This document shows positions 32,984-40,945 of a stretch of DNA of 64,000 nt, in pieces; positions within the stretch are counted from its first letter, which is position 1, and every line of letters begins with the position of its first letter. Source of the DNA: Pseudolysinimonas_A sp947085045. GTDB taxonomy: Bacteria > Actinomycetota > Actinomycetes > Actinomycetales > Microbacteriaceae. Location: positions 62,001 through 126,000 of the forward strand of contig CAMTUU010000006.1 in assembly GCA_947085045.1 (NCBI GenBank), given 5' to 3'. Made by a program: the position numbers and the translations under genes. The notes under the pieces are model-generated. The model was not told where the DNA came from and did not search any database. It saw only the letters and a program-made list of their open reading frames with translations.

Positions 32984-33049
32984 GTCGCGAGCCTAACCGC
33001 CGCGACCCGCGACCATCCTGAGGGTTGACGCGGGTCGCGGCCGGCGATG

Positions 33050-35899
33050 CTAGACCAGGCTGCGGAGCACGTACTGCAGGATGCCGCCGTTGCGGTAGTA
33101 GTCCGCCTCGCCGGGGGTGTCGATGCGCACGACCGCGTCGAACTCGACCGGCTGCTTGCCCTCGGGCGAGAACTCGCTCGGGGTCGCCGTGACGTGCACC
33201 GTCTTCGGCGTGACGCCCTCGTTGAGCTTCTCGAGGCCCGCGATCGAGACGATCTCGGTGCCGTCGAGCCCGAGCGACTCCCAGCTCGACCCCGCCGGGA
33301 ACTGCAGCGGCACGACGCCCATCCCGATCAGGTTGGAGCGGTGGATGCGCTCAAAGCTCTCGGTGATGACCGCCTTGACGCCGAGCAGCGAGGTGCCCTT
33401 CGCGGCCCAGTCGCGGGACGAGCCCGAGCCGTACTCCTTGCCGCCGAAGATGACGAGCGGGACGCCGGCATCCTGGTAGTTGACGGACGCGTCGTAGATG
33501 TACGACTGCGGTCCGCCGGCCTGGGTGAAGTCACGGGTGTACGAGCCCTCGACGACTGCGCCGTCGTTGACCGCGCTGACGATCCCGTTCTTCAGACGGA
33601 TGTTGGCGAAGGTGCCGCGGATCATCACCTCGTGGTTGCCGCGACGCGAGCCGTAGGAGTTGAAGTCCTGACGCTCGACGCCGTGCTCGGTGAGGTACTG
33701 CGCCGCCGGAGTGCCCGGCTTGATGTTGCCGGCCGGGCTGATGTGGTCGGTGGTCACCGAGTCGCCGAGCGTCGCGAGCACACGCGCACCCTGGATGTCG
33801 GCGACGGGGGTGAGCTCCATCGTCATGCCCTCGAAGTACGGGGGTTTGCGCACGTAGGTCGATTCCGGGTCCCAGTCGAAGATCGGGCCGGTCGGGGTGG
33901 GCAGACTGGTCCAGCGCTCGTCGCCGTCGAAGACCGTCGCGTACTGCTTGATGAACTGCTCACGCGAGATCGACGAGTCGATCGTCTCCTGCACCTCGTC
34001 GGGCGCGGGCCAGATGTCCCTGAGGAACACGTCGTTGCCGTCGCCGTCCTGGCCGAGCGCGTCGGTCTCGAAGTCGAAGTGCATCGATCCGGCGAGAGCG
34101 TACGCGACGACGAGCGGCGGGCTCGCGAGGTAGTTCATCTTCACGTCGGGGCTGATCCGCCCCTCGAAGTTGCGATTGCCGGAGAGCACCGCGGTCACCG
34201 CGAGATCGTGCGAGTTGACGGCGGCCGACACCTCTTCGATCAGCGGACCGGAGTTGCCGATGCAGATGGTGCACCCGTAACCGACGGTGTAGAAGCCGAC
34301 CGCCTCGAGCGCCTTGTCGAGCCCCGATTTCTCGTAGTAGTCGGTGACGACCTTCGAGCCCGGGCCGAGCGTGGTCTTCACCCACGGCTTGCTCTTCAGG
34401 CCCTTGTCGACGGCGTTCCGGGCGAGCAGACCCGCCGCGATCATGACCGACGGGTTCGACGTGTTCGTGCACGAGGTGATCGCCGCGAGGGTGACCGCGC
34501 CGTGGTCGAGCAGGTACGTCTGACCCTCGGGCGTCGTGACCCTGACCGGGTTCGACGACGCCGCCGGGGCGCCGGAGGAGATGTGCACCTCGCGGGTCTC
34601 GTCCTGCTCGTCGCCGGGCACCGGGCCCGGGTCGGACGCGGGGAACGAGTGCTTGCCCTCGAGATCGGCGATCTCGTTCGAGGTCGACGCCGACGCATAG
34701 CCGAGGATGTCGATCTCGAACTGCGACTTCGAGTCGGAGAGCAGGATGCGGTCCTGCGGACGCTTCGGCCCCGCGATCGAGGGCACCACGGTGGAGAGGT
34801 CGAGTTCCAGGTACTCGCTGAACGAGGGCTCGTGCGAGGCGTCGTGCCACAGCTTCTGCAGCTTCGCGTAGGCCTCGACGAGGGCGACGGTCTGCTCGTC
34901 GCGACCGGTGAGGCGGAGGTAGTCGAGGGTCACGTCGTCGATCGGGAAGATCGCGGCGGTCGAGCCGAACTCGGGGCTCATGTTGCCGATCGTGGCGCGG
35001 TTCGCGAGCGGCACCGAGGCGACGCCCTCGCCGTAGAACTCGACGAACTTGCCAACCACGCCGTGCTTGCGCAGCTGCTCGGTGATGGTGAGCACGACAT
35101 CCGTCGCCGTCACGCCGGCGGGAATCTCGCCGGTCAGCTTGAAGCCGACGACGCGCGGGATGAGCATCGACACCGGCTGGCCGAGCATCGCGGCCTCGGC
35201 CTCGATGCCACCGACGCCCCAGCCGAGCACGCCGAGGCCATTGACCATCGTGGTGTGCGAGTCGGTGCCGACGCAGGTGTCGGGGTAGGCGCGCAGCACG
35301 CCGTTGCCATCGGAATCGAACACCGTGCGGTCGTAGACGACCTTCGCGAGGTGCTCGATGTTGACCTGGTGCACGATGCCCGTTCCGGGCGGGACGACCT
35401 TGAAGTCCTGGAACGCAGTCTGACCCCAGCGCAGGAACTGGTAGCGCTCGCCGTTGCGCTGGTACTCGATCTCGACGTTGCGCTCGAGCGCGTTCTCGGT
35501 GCCGAACAGGTCGGCGATGACCGAGTGGTCGATGACCATCTCGGCGGGCGACAGCGGGTTGATCTTGGCGGCGTCGCCGCCGAGCGCGGTGACGGCTTCG
35601 CGCATCGTGGCGAGGTCGACGATGCACGGCACGCCGGTGAAGTCCTGCATGACGACGCGGGCGGGCGTGAACTGGATCTCGGTGTCGGGCTCCGCGTCGG
35701 GCACCCAGGCGCCGAGCGCCTCGATCTGCGCCTTCGTGACGTTGGCGCCGTCTTCGGTGCGCAGCAGGTTCTCGAGCAGCACCTTCAGGCTGAACGGGAG
35801 CTTGTCGTAGCCCGGCACGGCGTCGATGCGGAAGACCTCGTAGACGGTGCTGCCGACCGTCAGGGTGTCCTGGGAACCGAAGCTGTTGACCGTCGACAT
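33050..35899 (-). CDS. acn: Aconitate hydratase
   Basis: 949 residues from ATG 35897-35899 with GAGGAG upstream (an in-frame upstream start is less likely). Converts citrate to isocitrate in the TCA cycle with a [4Fe-4S] cluster. Cluster cysteines are in ITSCTNTSNPSVM and GYGCTICIGNSGP. The substrate-binding segment VVVFGGKEYGSGSSRDWA-type (IFGGKEYGSGSSRDWAAKG) is near the C-terminus. This is the AcnA/IRP type, with a lineage-typical acidic insertion around residue 420. Regulation is suggested by a 26-bp palindrome 86 bp upstream. Confidence 0.97.
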   Translation of the reverse strand: MSTVNSFGSQDTLTVGSTVYEVFRIDAVPGYDKLPFSLKVLLENLLRTEDGANVTKAQIEALGAWVPDAEPDTEIQFTPARVVMQDFTGVPCIVDLATMREAVTALGGDAAKINPLSPAEMVIDHSVIADLFGTENALERNVEIEYQRNGERYQFLRWGQTAFQDFKVVPPGTGIVHQVNIEHLAKVVYDRTVFDSDGNGVLRAYPDTCVGTDSHTTMVNGLGVLGWGVGGIEAEAAMLGQPVSMLIPRVVGFKLTGEIPAGVTATDVVLTITEQLRKHGVVGKFVEFYGEGVASVPLANRATIGNMSPEFGSTAAIFPIDDVTLDYLRLTGRDEQTVALVEAYAKLQKLWHDASHEPSFSEYLELDLSTVVPSIAGPKRPQDRILLSDSKSQFEIDILGYASASTSNEIADLEGKHSFPASDPGPVPGDEQDETREVHISSGAPAASSNPVRVTTPEGQTYLLDHGAVTLAAITSCTNTSNPSVMIAAGLLARNAVDKGLKSKPWVKTTLGPGSKVVTDYYEKSGLDKALEAVGFYTVGYGCTICIGNSGPLIEEVSAAVNSHDLAVTAVLSGNRNFEGRISPDVKMNYLASPPLVVAYALAGSMHFDFETDALGQDGDGNDVFLRDIWPAPDEVQETIDSSISREQFIKQYATVFDGDERWTSLPTPTGPIFDWDPESTYVRKPPYFEGMTMELTPVADIQGARVLATLGDSVTTDHISPAGNIKPGTPAAQYLTEHGVERQDFNSYGSRRGNHEVMIRGTFANIRLKNGIVSAVNDGAVVEGSYTRDFTQAGGPQSYIYDASVNYQDAGVPLVIFGGKEYGSGSSRDWAAKGTSLLGVKAVITESFERIHRSNLIGMGVVPLQFPAGSSWESLGLDGTEIVSIAGLEKLNEGVTPKTVHVTATPSEFSPEGKQPVEFDAVVRIDTPGEADYYRNGGILQYVLRSLV

Positions 35900-35984
35900 T
35901 GTCGTCTCCTCGTAGGCGTCCTGCCCATCCTCGCCGTGCGGCCCGGCCGCTACCAGCAAGGCAAGCCTAAGCCCGCTCCGATGG

Positions 35985-36010
35985 GATTTATCTTGATGTC
36001 AAGATAAATC
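35985..36010. promoter_or_regulatory. 26-bp perfect palindrome upstream of acn (probable MarR-type operator)
   Basis: Two 12-bp arms, GATTTATCTTGA and its exact complement, separated by TG. It lies 86 bp before the acn ATG and just past the end of the DUF3159 gene, so acn is the only likely target. On the minus strand TTGACA is embedded in it and could be a -35. The AT-rich TATCTTGA half-site resembles operators of MarR/PecS-type repressors. Streptomyces TamR, a MarR protein, is known to control aconitase; matching the two is inference. Confidence 0.7.
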
Positions 36011-36018
36011 TAGCACCG

Positions 36019-36720
36019 TCAGGCCCCGTCGGCGGGCTCTTCCCGGGCTCGCCACGCCGTGCGCACGAGCAACCAGGTCACCCAGAGCAGCGCTGCATAG
36101 AGCGGGACGCCCATCACGAGCTTCGTCGCTGCGAGTGCCGACGTGGCCTCGGCGAGATAGAGCGGCAGCTGCACCGCGAGGCGCAACGCCGAGAGTCCCA
36201 CCCAGAGGAACGTCGCGATCGTCGCGACGCGAACCTTGGCCGGGTTCTTCCGCCAGTCGTCGTCATTGAGCAGCAGCCCCACGATCAGTCCGACGAACGG
36301 ACGCCGGGCGACGAGGCTCACCACCATCACCAGCACGACGCCGCCGTTGATGAAGAAGCCCGGGACGAAGTTGTTGTTGGCGTCGTTCGTGAGGAGCGCG
36401 AGGCCCGCCGAGATTCCGACGCCGACCGCCCCGGCGATCGCGGTGGTCACCGGCTGGCGCATCACCAGCCGCACGACGATGAAGACGAGCGAGACCGCGA
36501 GGGGCGCGAGGACCGACGGCAGCAGTTCGCCCGTGATCGTGAAGACGACCAGGAACCCGAGCCCCGGGAGGATCGACTCGATCAGGCCGCGCACGCCGCC
36601 GATCGCGGCGAGGAGAGCTCCGGCCGTCGGGGTCTCACCCGGCGGAACCTTGCCGAGGCTCGACTGACGGGCGGCCGCCGAGAGGGCGTCGCGGAACGAG
36701 GGTTCGGGCGCGTCACTCAT
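36019..36720 (-). CDS. DUF3159 membrane protein
   Basis: 233 residues. Six to eight hydrophobic helices after a soluble N-terminus; the family stretch GGVRGLIESILPGLGFLVVF and the later FFINGGVVLVMVVSLVARRP are recognisable. Function unknown. It follows the DUF3710 gene by 1 bp on the same strand in the dut-DUF3710-DUF3159 order widely kept in actinobacteria, so it is part of one operon. Confidence 0.88.
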   Translation of the reverse strand: MSDAPEPSFRDALSAAARQSSLGKVPPGETPTAGALLAAIGGVRGLIESILPGLGFLVVFTITGELLPSVLAPLAVSLVFIVVRLVMRQPVTTAIAGAVGVGISAGLALLTNDANNNFVPGFFINGGVVLVMVVSLVARRPFVGLIVGLLLNDDDWRKNPAKVRVATIATFLWVGLSALRLAVQLPLYLAEATSALAATKLVMGVPLYAALLWVTWLLVRTAWRAREEPADGA

Positions 36721-36721
36721 G

Positions 36722-37333
36722 TCAGACGGCCGTCGCCGGACCAGTCGGCGTGGTGCTGCCGGAACCGGCGACCGAGGCGGGGACGTGCAGCGGGATGAGA
36801 TCGCGCGGCGGCATCGGGGTCGTGCCGCGCACGACGACGACGCTGCGGAAGAGCTCCTCGACCTTCGCCGCCGCCTCGGCATTGCCCGCCGCCTCGCCGC
36901 TGATCACGCCGCGCAGGAACCACCGGGGGCCGTCGACGCCGACGAACCGGGCGATGCGCGAACCCTGACCGCCGGGAGCGGGGATCTCGGCGCGGAGCTC
37001 CGGGCCGAGCGGGCCCTGCGCCTCGACCGTGCGTCCGCCCTGCTTCTCGATCTGCTGCACGATCTGCTGCCGGATCTCGTGCCAGAGGCCGCTCGAGCGC
37101 GGGGCCGCGAAGGGCTGCAGCTGCAGCGTCGAGCCGGCGTAGTCGAGCGCCACGGCGACGACGCGCTTGTTGCCCTCCTCGACCTCGAGCCGCACGGCGA
37201 GATCGGGCCGCGGGACGAGCTTGATGCCGCCGAGGTCGACGTACGGCCGGACCGGGTTGGCCTCGGCGTCGTCGAGGGGACCGGCCGTGTCTCGATCGGC
37301 CGGGGCTGACTTGGGGTGTTCGGTGTCGCTCAC
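36722..37333 (-). CDS. DUF3710 family protein
   Basis: 203 residues, soluble. The family segment YVDLGGIKLVPRPDLAVRLE, then QLQPFAAPRSSGLWHEIRQQI and GVDGPRWFLRGVISGEAA are seen. Function is unknown, but the gene is nearly always next to dut in actinobacteria. It overlaps the dut stop by 4 bp and the DUF3159 start is 1 bp away. Confidence 0.9.
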   Translation of the reverse strand: MSDTEHPKSAPADRDTAGPLDDAEANPVRPYVDLGGIKLVPRPDLAVRLEVEEGNKRVVAVALDYAGSTLQLQPFAAPRSSGLWHEIRQQIVQQIEKQGGRTVEAQGPLGPELRAEIPAPGGQGSRIARFVGVDGPRWFLRGVISGEAAGNAEAAAKVEELFRSVVVVRGTTPMPPRDLIPLHVPASVAGSGSTTPTGPATAV

Positions 37334-37818
37334 TGGTCTCCAGGGCTCTGTTGGTCGGGAGCAGGCTCGGCGGACGCGGGGGTGGCGGAGCCGTAGCCGG
37401 TCGACCCGAAGCCGCCCTCGCCGCGCTCGGTGCCGGGCAGCCGCTCGACCTCCACGAACCGCACGGCCGGCAGCGCCATCACGATGAGCTGCGCGATCCG
37501 ATCGCCGGCGGCGATCGCGTACGACTCGCCGGCGTCGGTGTTCAGCAGGGTCACGCGCAGCTCTCCGCGGTAGCCGGCATCCACCGTTCCCGGCGAGTTG
37601 ACGATCGTGATGCCGTGCTTGGCGGCGAGACCGCTGCGGGGTACGACGAAACCGACGCAGCCGTTCGGCAGGGCGATCTTGAGCCCGGTCGGCACCGTCG
37701 CGCGCTCCCCCGGACCGAGAACGACATCCTCAGTGGAGACCAGATCCGCCCCGGCGTCGCCGGCGTGGGCGTAGACCGGGCGGGTGCCGGCGAACAGCAC
37801 CTCGATCGACTCGGTCAC
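37330..37818 (-). CDS. dut: dUTP diphosphatase
   Basis: 162 residues. Hydrolyses dUTP to dUMP, keeping uracil out of DNA. All five trimeric dUTPase motifs are visible: AGDAGADL (I), VPRSGLA (II), GTVDAGYRGEL with the catalytic Asp (III), GDRIAQLIV (IV) and GEGGFGSTG (V), the last being the flexible lid. A short Pro/Ala tail ends the protein. First gene of the dut-DUF3710-DUF3159 unit. Confidence 0.97.
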   Translation of the reverse strand: MTESIEVLFAGTRPVYAHAGDAGADLVSTEDVVLGPGERATVPTGLKIALPNGCVGFVVPRSGLAAKHGITIVNSPGTVDAGYRGELRVTLLNTDAGESYAIAAGDRIAQLIVMALPAVRFVEVERLPGTERGEGGFGSTGYGSATPASAEPAPDQQSPGDQ

Positions 37819-37850
37819 CTGACGAGGCTAGTCCATGCTCGAATAGGGGA

Positions 37851-38285
37851 ATGCTGTATCGCGAGCGACTCCTGCCCGGCTGGTCGATCTTCGTGGCGAC
37901 CGCCCTCGTCATCCCGGCGAGTCTGCTCGTCTTCCTCCCGATCTCGCCGTTCGCGGGGCTGGTGACCGCCGTCGTGCTCTACACGACGATCGTCGTCGTG
38001 CTGCTCGCGACGAGTCCCCTCATCGAGGTGACCGACGACATGCTGCGCGTCGGTCGGGCGCGGATCGAGCGTTCGTTCGTCGGTACCGTGACCGCACACG
38101 GAAAGGCGGATGCCGTCGCCGAACGCGGCACGCGTCTGGACGCGCGCGCCTACCTGGTGCTGCGCGGCTGGGCTCCGGGCGTCGTGCGCATCGAGATCAC
38201 CGACGACGCCGATCCGACGCCGTACTGGCTGGTCTCGACGCGGCGACCCGACGAACTCGCCGACATCCTGAACGCGGTCCGGTAG
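37851..38285 (+). CDS. DUF3093 membrane protein
   Basis: 144 residues. It begins LYRERLLPGWSIFVATALV, a hallmark of DUF3093. Two transmembrane helices (~12-32 and ~36-55) are followed by a soluble domain containing LRVGRARIERSFVGTV and WLVSTRRPDELADIL. Function unknown; conserved across actinobacteria beside dut. It is divergently transcribed from dut with a 32-bp gap, so their promoters overlap. Confidence 0.9.
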   Translation: MLYRERLLPGWSIFVATALVIPASLLVFLPISPFAGLVTAVVLYTTIVVVLLATSPLIEVTDDMLRVGRARIERSFVGTVTAHGKADAVAERGTRLDARAYLVLRGWAPGVVRIEITDDADPTPYWLVSTRRPDELADILNAVR

Positions 38286-38332
38286 CGGCCGCTGGGCGCA
38301 CGTCGCCCGTCCAGGGCGGCGCGGAGCGAGAC

Positions 38333-38623
38333 CTAGGCAGCGCACTCCACGCAGATCGGCCCGAGCTTGGTGTCGTGGTCGAACTGCGACTCGAGCTTCA
38401 CCAGGAAGCAGTTCACGCAGGTGAACTCGTCGGCCTGCGGAGGCAGGACCACGACATCCAGATCGAGGTCGGAAAGGTCGGCGCCGCCGAGCTCGAATCC
38501 GTCAGCAGAGGCATCATCGACGTCGACGACTCCCGAGAGCTTGTCGGGGGTGCGCTCCTGCAAGGCCTGGATCGACTCCGTGTCGTCGTCGGTCTTGCGC
38601 GGTGCGTCGTAGTCGGTGGCCAT
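38333..38623 (-). CDS. DUF4193 family protein (small, four-cysteine)
   Basis: 96 residues. MATDYDAPRKTDDDT at the start and the C-terminal pairs CVNC and CVEC, likely a zinc-binding ribbon, identify the family. The middle is very acidic. The function is unknown, though these proteins are abundant in actinobacteria. Opposite in strand to sepH and convergent with DUF3093. Confidence 0.92.
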   Translation of the reverse strand: MATDYDAPRKTDDDTESIQALQERTPDKLSGVVDVDDASADGFELGGADLSDLDLDVVVLPPQADEFTCVNCFLVKLESQFDHDTKLGPICVECAA

Positions 38624-38798
38624 GCCCATCCATCTCGTTGTTGCTGCCGTTGGTGCCCGTTCGGCGGCGTCAGCTTGCATGATCGCGGGGTGAATCGCAA
38701 ACCAGCCGAACTCGCTTCCCGGACAACTTCCGACGCGCCCGCGATATTCCCCGGAATCCCGGTGAACCCATGTGAGCATGAGGCCCGAGGAGGCCCCG

Positions 38799-39818
38799 AT
38801 GGAAGAGCTGAAGGTCATCGGCGTGGAGAGTGGCTCGCTGCTCGTCGCCTCCGAGGAGGGCACCCGGTACCGGGTCGCGATCGACGACGTCCTGCAGTCG
38901 CGACTGCGTCAGACGTCGCCCGATCCGGGGTCGGTCCGCAAGCTGTCACCGCGCGAGATCCAGGCGCAGATCCGCGCCGGGATGTCGGCCGAGGACGTCG
39001 CCGCGATCACCGGGGTGCCGCTGGACTACGTGCAGCGCTTCGAGGGGCCGGTGCTGGCCGAGCGCGAGTTTGTCATCGAGTCCGCCCTCGCGGTGCCGGT
39101 GCACCTCGCGATGGAGACCGACCCGCTCGGCGGGGGCGTCACCTTCGGGACGGTCATACGTCGCCGTCTCGCCGACGGCGGCGCGATCGGCGAACGCTGG
39201 GCCTCGTGGAAGGAGGAGGGCGGCGGCTGGGTCGTGAAGCTCACCTTCGTCGCCGAGACCGTCGACCACGACGCACGCTGGTCGTTCGATCCCAAGAAGT
39301 CCACGCTCGCTCCGCTCAACCAGGAGGCGATCTCGCTCTCCCAGCAGGGCGAGCAACCGTCGAACCTGGTCCCGCGCCTCCGCGCCGTTCCGCTCGACGA
39401 GCAGACCGGGGGGTCGCGCTTCGACTCGGGCGCGTTCTCCGTCTCGACCCCGCCGGACGAGACCGGCCCGCTGCTCGAGCCGGTCCCCTACGGGCGCATC
39501 GGCGACCTCGACCCGCTGCCGGTGAAGAAGAACCAGACCGCCGACCTCCTCGAAGCGCTGCGCAAGCGGCGAGGCGAGCGCGACCCGATGGATCCGGACC
39601 CGGAGGAGTCGCTCGCTGCGCACCCCTCCACCGGCACGGTGCGACTCATCGACATCCCGCTGGATGCGATGGAGGGCGACAGCCCCGTCGAGTCGATGCG
39701 TACGAAACCGTCGGCGCGGGACACCGGGTCGCAGGGTCGGCGCGGCAGCAAGGGCCGGCAGTCGATGCCATCGTGGGACGAGATCGTCTTCGGCGCCCGC
39801 ACCGACGACGATCTGTAG
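38799..39818 (+). CDS. sepH: Septation protein SepH
   Basis: 339 residues from ATG 38799, with AGGAGG 5-10 bases before it. SepH is the actinobacterial FtsZ-binding division protein. The N-terminal DUF3071 domain (MEELKVIGVESGSLLVAS) contains a helix-turn-helix (IRAGMSAEDVAAITGVPLDYVQRF, ~62-85) used to contact FtsZ. The C-terminal half is low-complexity, ending in a conserved MPSWDEIVFG motif. Typical length and order next to dut and DUF4193. Confidence 0.94.
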   Translation: MEELKVIGVESGSLLVASEEGTRYRVAIDDVLQSRLRQTSPDPGSVRKLSPREIQAQIRAGMSAEDVAAITGVPLDYVQRFEGPVLAEREFVIESALAVPVHLAMETDPLGGGVTFGTVIRRRLADGGAIGERWASWKEEGGGWVVKLTFVAETVDHDARWSFDPKKSTLAPLNQEAISLSQQGEQPSNLVPRLRAVPLDEQTGGSRFDSGAFSVSTPPDETGPLLEPVPYGRIGDLDPLPVKKNQTADLLEALRKRRGERDPMDPDPEESLAAHPSTGTVRLIDIPLDAMEGDSPVESMRTKPSARDTGSQGRRGSKGRQSMPSWDEIVFGARTDDDL

Positions 39819-39820
39819 CC

Positions 39821-40933
39821 TCAGACCCCGAAGGCTCCGAATCGCAGCAACGGGACGGTCATCTCCGCGGGGGTGAGCGAGCCGTGCTGGCCGACCATGC
39901 CCCGGCCGCGGTCGTTCTCGTCGAGGTAATAGGCGACGCGCGTGCGCGCCGCGACGAGCACGTCGCCGATGCGCGGCAACACGTCGGAGTCGACGGCGCC
40001 GAAGAACCCGGCGGCGATCGCGTCGCCTCGGGTGGCGATCCACGCCCGTGAGCCCTCGGCGCGCTGCCAGCGATCCCGCACGGTCTCCGTCGACGCCCCC
40101 GGCTCGAGGTGCAGGGCGAGGCACCGCGGCTCACCCGAGACGTGCCGGACGCCCTCGAGCAGCGCGGGCTCGACGATCACGTGGTCCTCAGCCGGGATGT
40201 CGAGTCCGCCGTGGTCTCCGGTGACGAGTAGGCCCGCATCCGGCCCGAGGACCCGCGTAAAGTCGCCGACGGCGGCATCCACGTCTTCCAGCGCGGCGGT
40301 CCAGGCGGCGGAGGCGATCCCGGCCGCGTGGGCGGCGACGTCGACCTCGGGGGCGTAGACGTAGGTCAGCGAGCGGCCGGTCGCGGCGTGGATGCGGCGC
40401 ACCTCCGCGAACCGGGCGGCGAGGGTCTCGCCGGGGCGGTAGTCGGCACCCCGCAGGACGGCCGCGGTGAAACCCGAGTCCCGGTAGCGCCCCGGGCCGA
40501 CGGCGTAGGCCGGGATGCCGGCATCCCGCGCCTGCTCGAACAGCGTCGGGGCCCGCTGCCAGGAGCCCGGGTCGAGGTCGGCGCCCCAGCCGGTGAGCGA
40601 GTTGACGACACGATCGCCGGTCGAGTCGAAACCGAGATAGCCGACGAGGCCGTGCACACCCGGAAGCACCCCCGTCGTGAGCGATGCGAGCGCCGACGCG
40701 GTCGTCGAGGGGAACACCGTCTGGATGCTCGAGGACCGGGGAGCGGCGAGGAGGCGGCGTGCATGCCCGCGGTGCGCGTCCAGCGCGACCGTCCCGAGTC
40801 CGTCGACGAGCAGCACGACGGCGTGCGCGACGGGCGGCAGGCCCAGGTCGCCCCGTTCTCCGCGAACCGCGACAAGGCAATTCTTCAGGACGTCGGTGAG
40901 GCTGAACCGGTGCGATTTGGCCGCCGGTAACAT
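39821..40933 (-). CDS. Alkaline phosphatase superfamily / nucleotide pyrophosphatase-like phosphodiesterase
   Basis: 370 residues. The type-I phosphodiesterase core is visible: metal Asp in LLVDGLGTVAL, nucleophile Thr in FPSTTASALASLTTG followed by PGVHGLVGY, YAPEVDVAAHA and VTGDHGGLD (metal ligands Asp/His). It hydrolyses phosphodiester or pyrophosphate bonds; substrate unknown. No signal peptide is apparent. Starts 13 bp from the divergent parC start, sharing a promoter region, and converges on sepH. Conserved next to sepH in this lineage (from general knowledge). Confidence 0.87.
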   Translation of the reverse strand: MLPAAKSHRFSLTDVLKNCLVAVRGERGDLGLPPVAHAVVLLVDGLGTVALDAHRGHARRLLAAPRSSSIQTVFPSTTASALASLTTGVLPGVHGLVGYLGFDSTGDRVVNSLTGWGADLDPGSWQRAPTLFEQARDAGIPAYAVGPGRYRDSGFTAAVLRGADYRPGETLAARFAEVRRIHAATGRSLTYVYAPEVDVAAHAAGIASAAWTAALEDVDAAVGDFTRVLGPDAGLLVTGDHGGLDIPAEDHVIVEPALLEGVRHVSGEPRCLALHLEPGASTETVRDRWQRAEGSRAWIATRGDAIAAGFFGAVDSDVLPRIGDVLVAARTRVAYYLDENDRGRGMVGQHGSLTPAEMTVPLLRFGAFGV

Positions 40934-40945
40934 GGGCCCGATCTT

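Noticed and set aside
33047..36007. A very long open frame antisense to acn
   Set aside because: In GC-rich DNA, opposite-strand frames stay open by codon bias. The aconitase on the other strand has full cluster motifs, and the antisense product is Arg/Asp/Val-rich low complexity.
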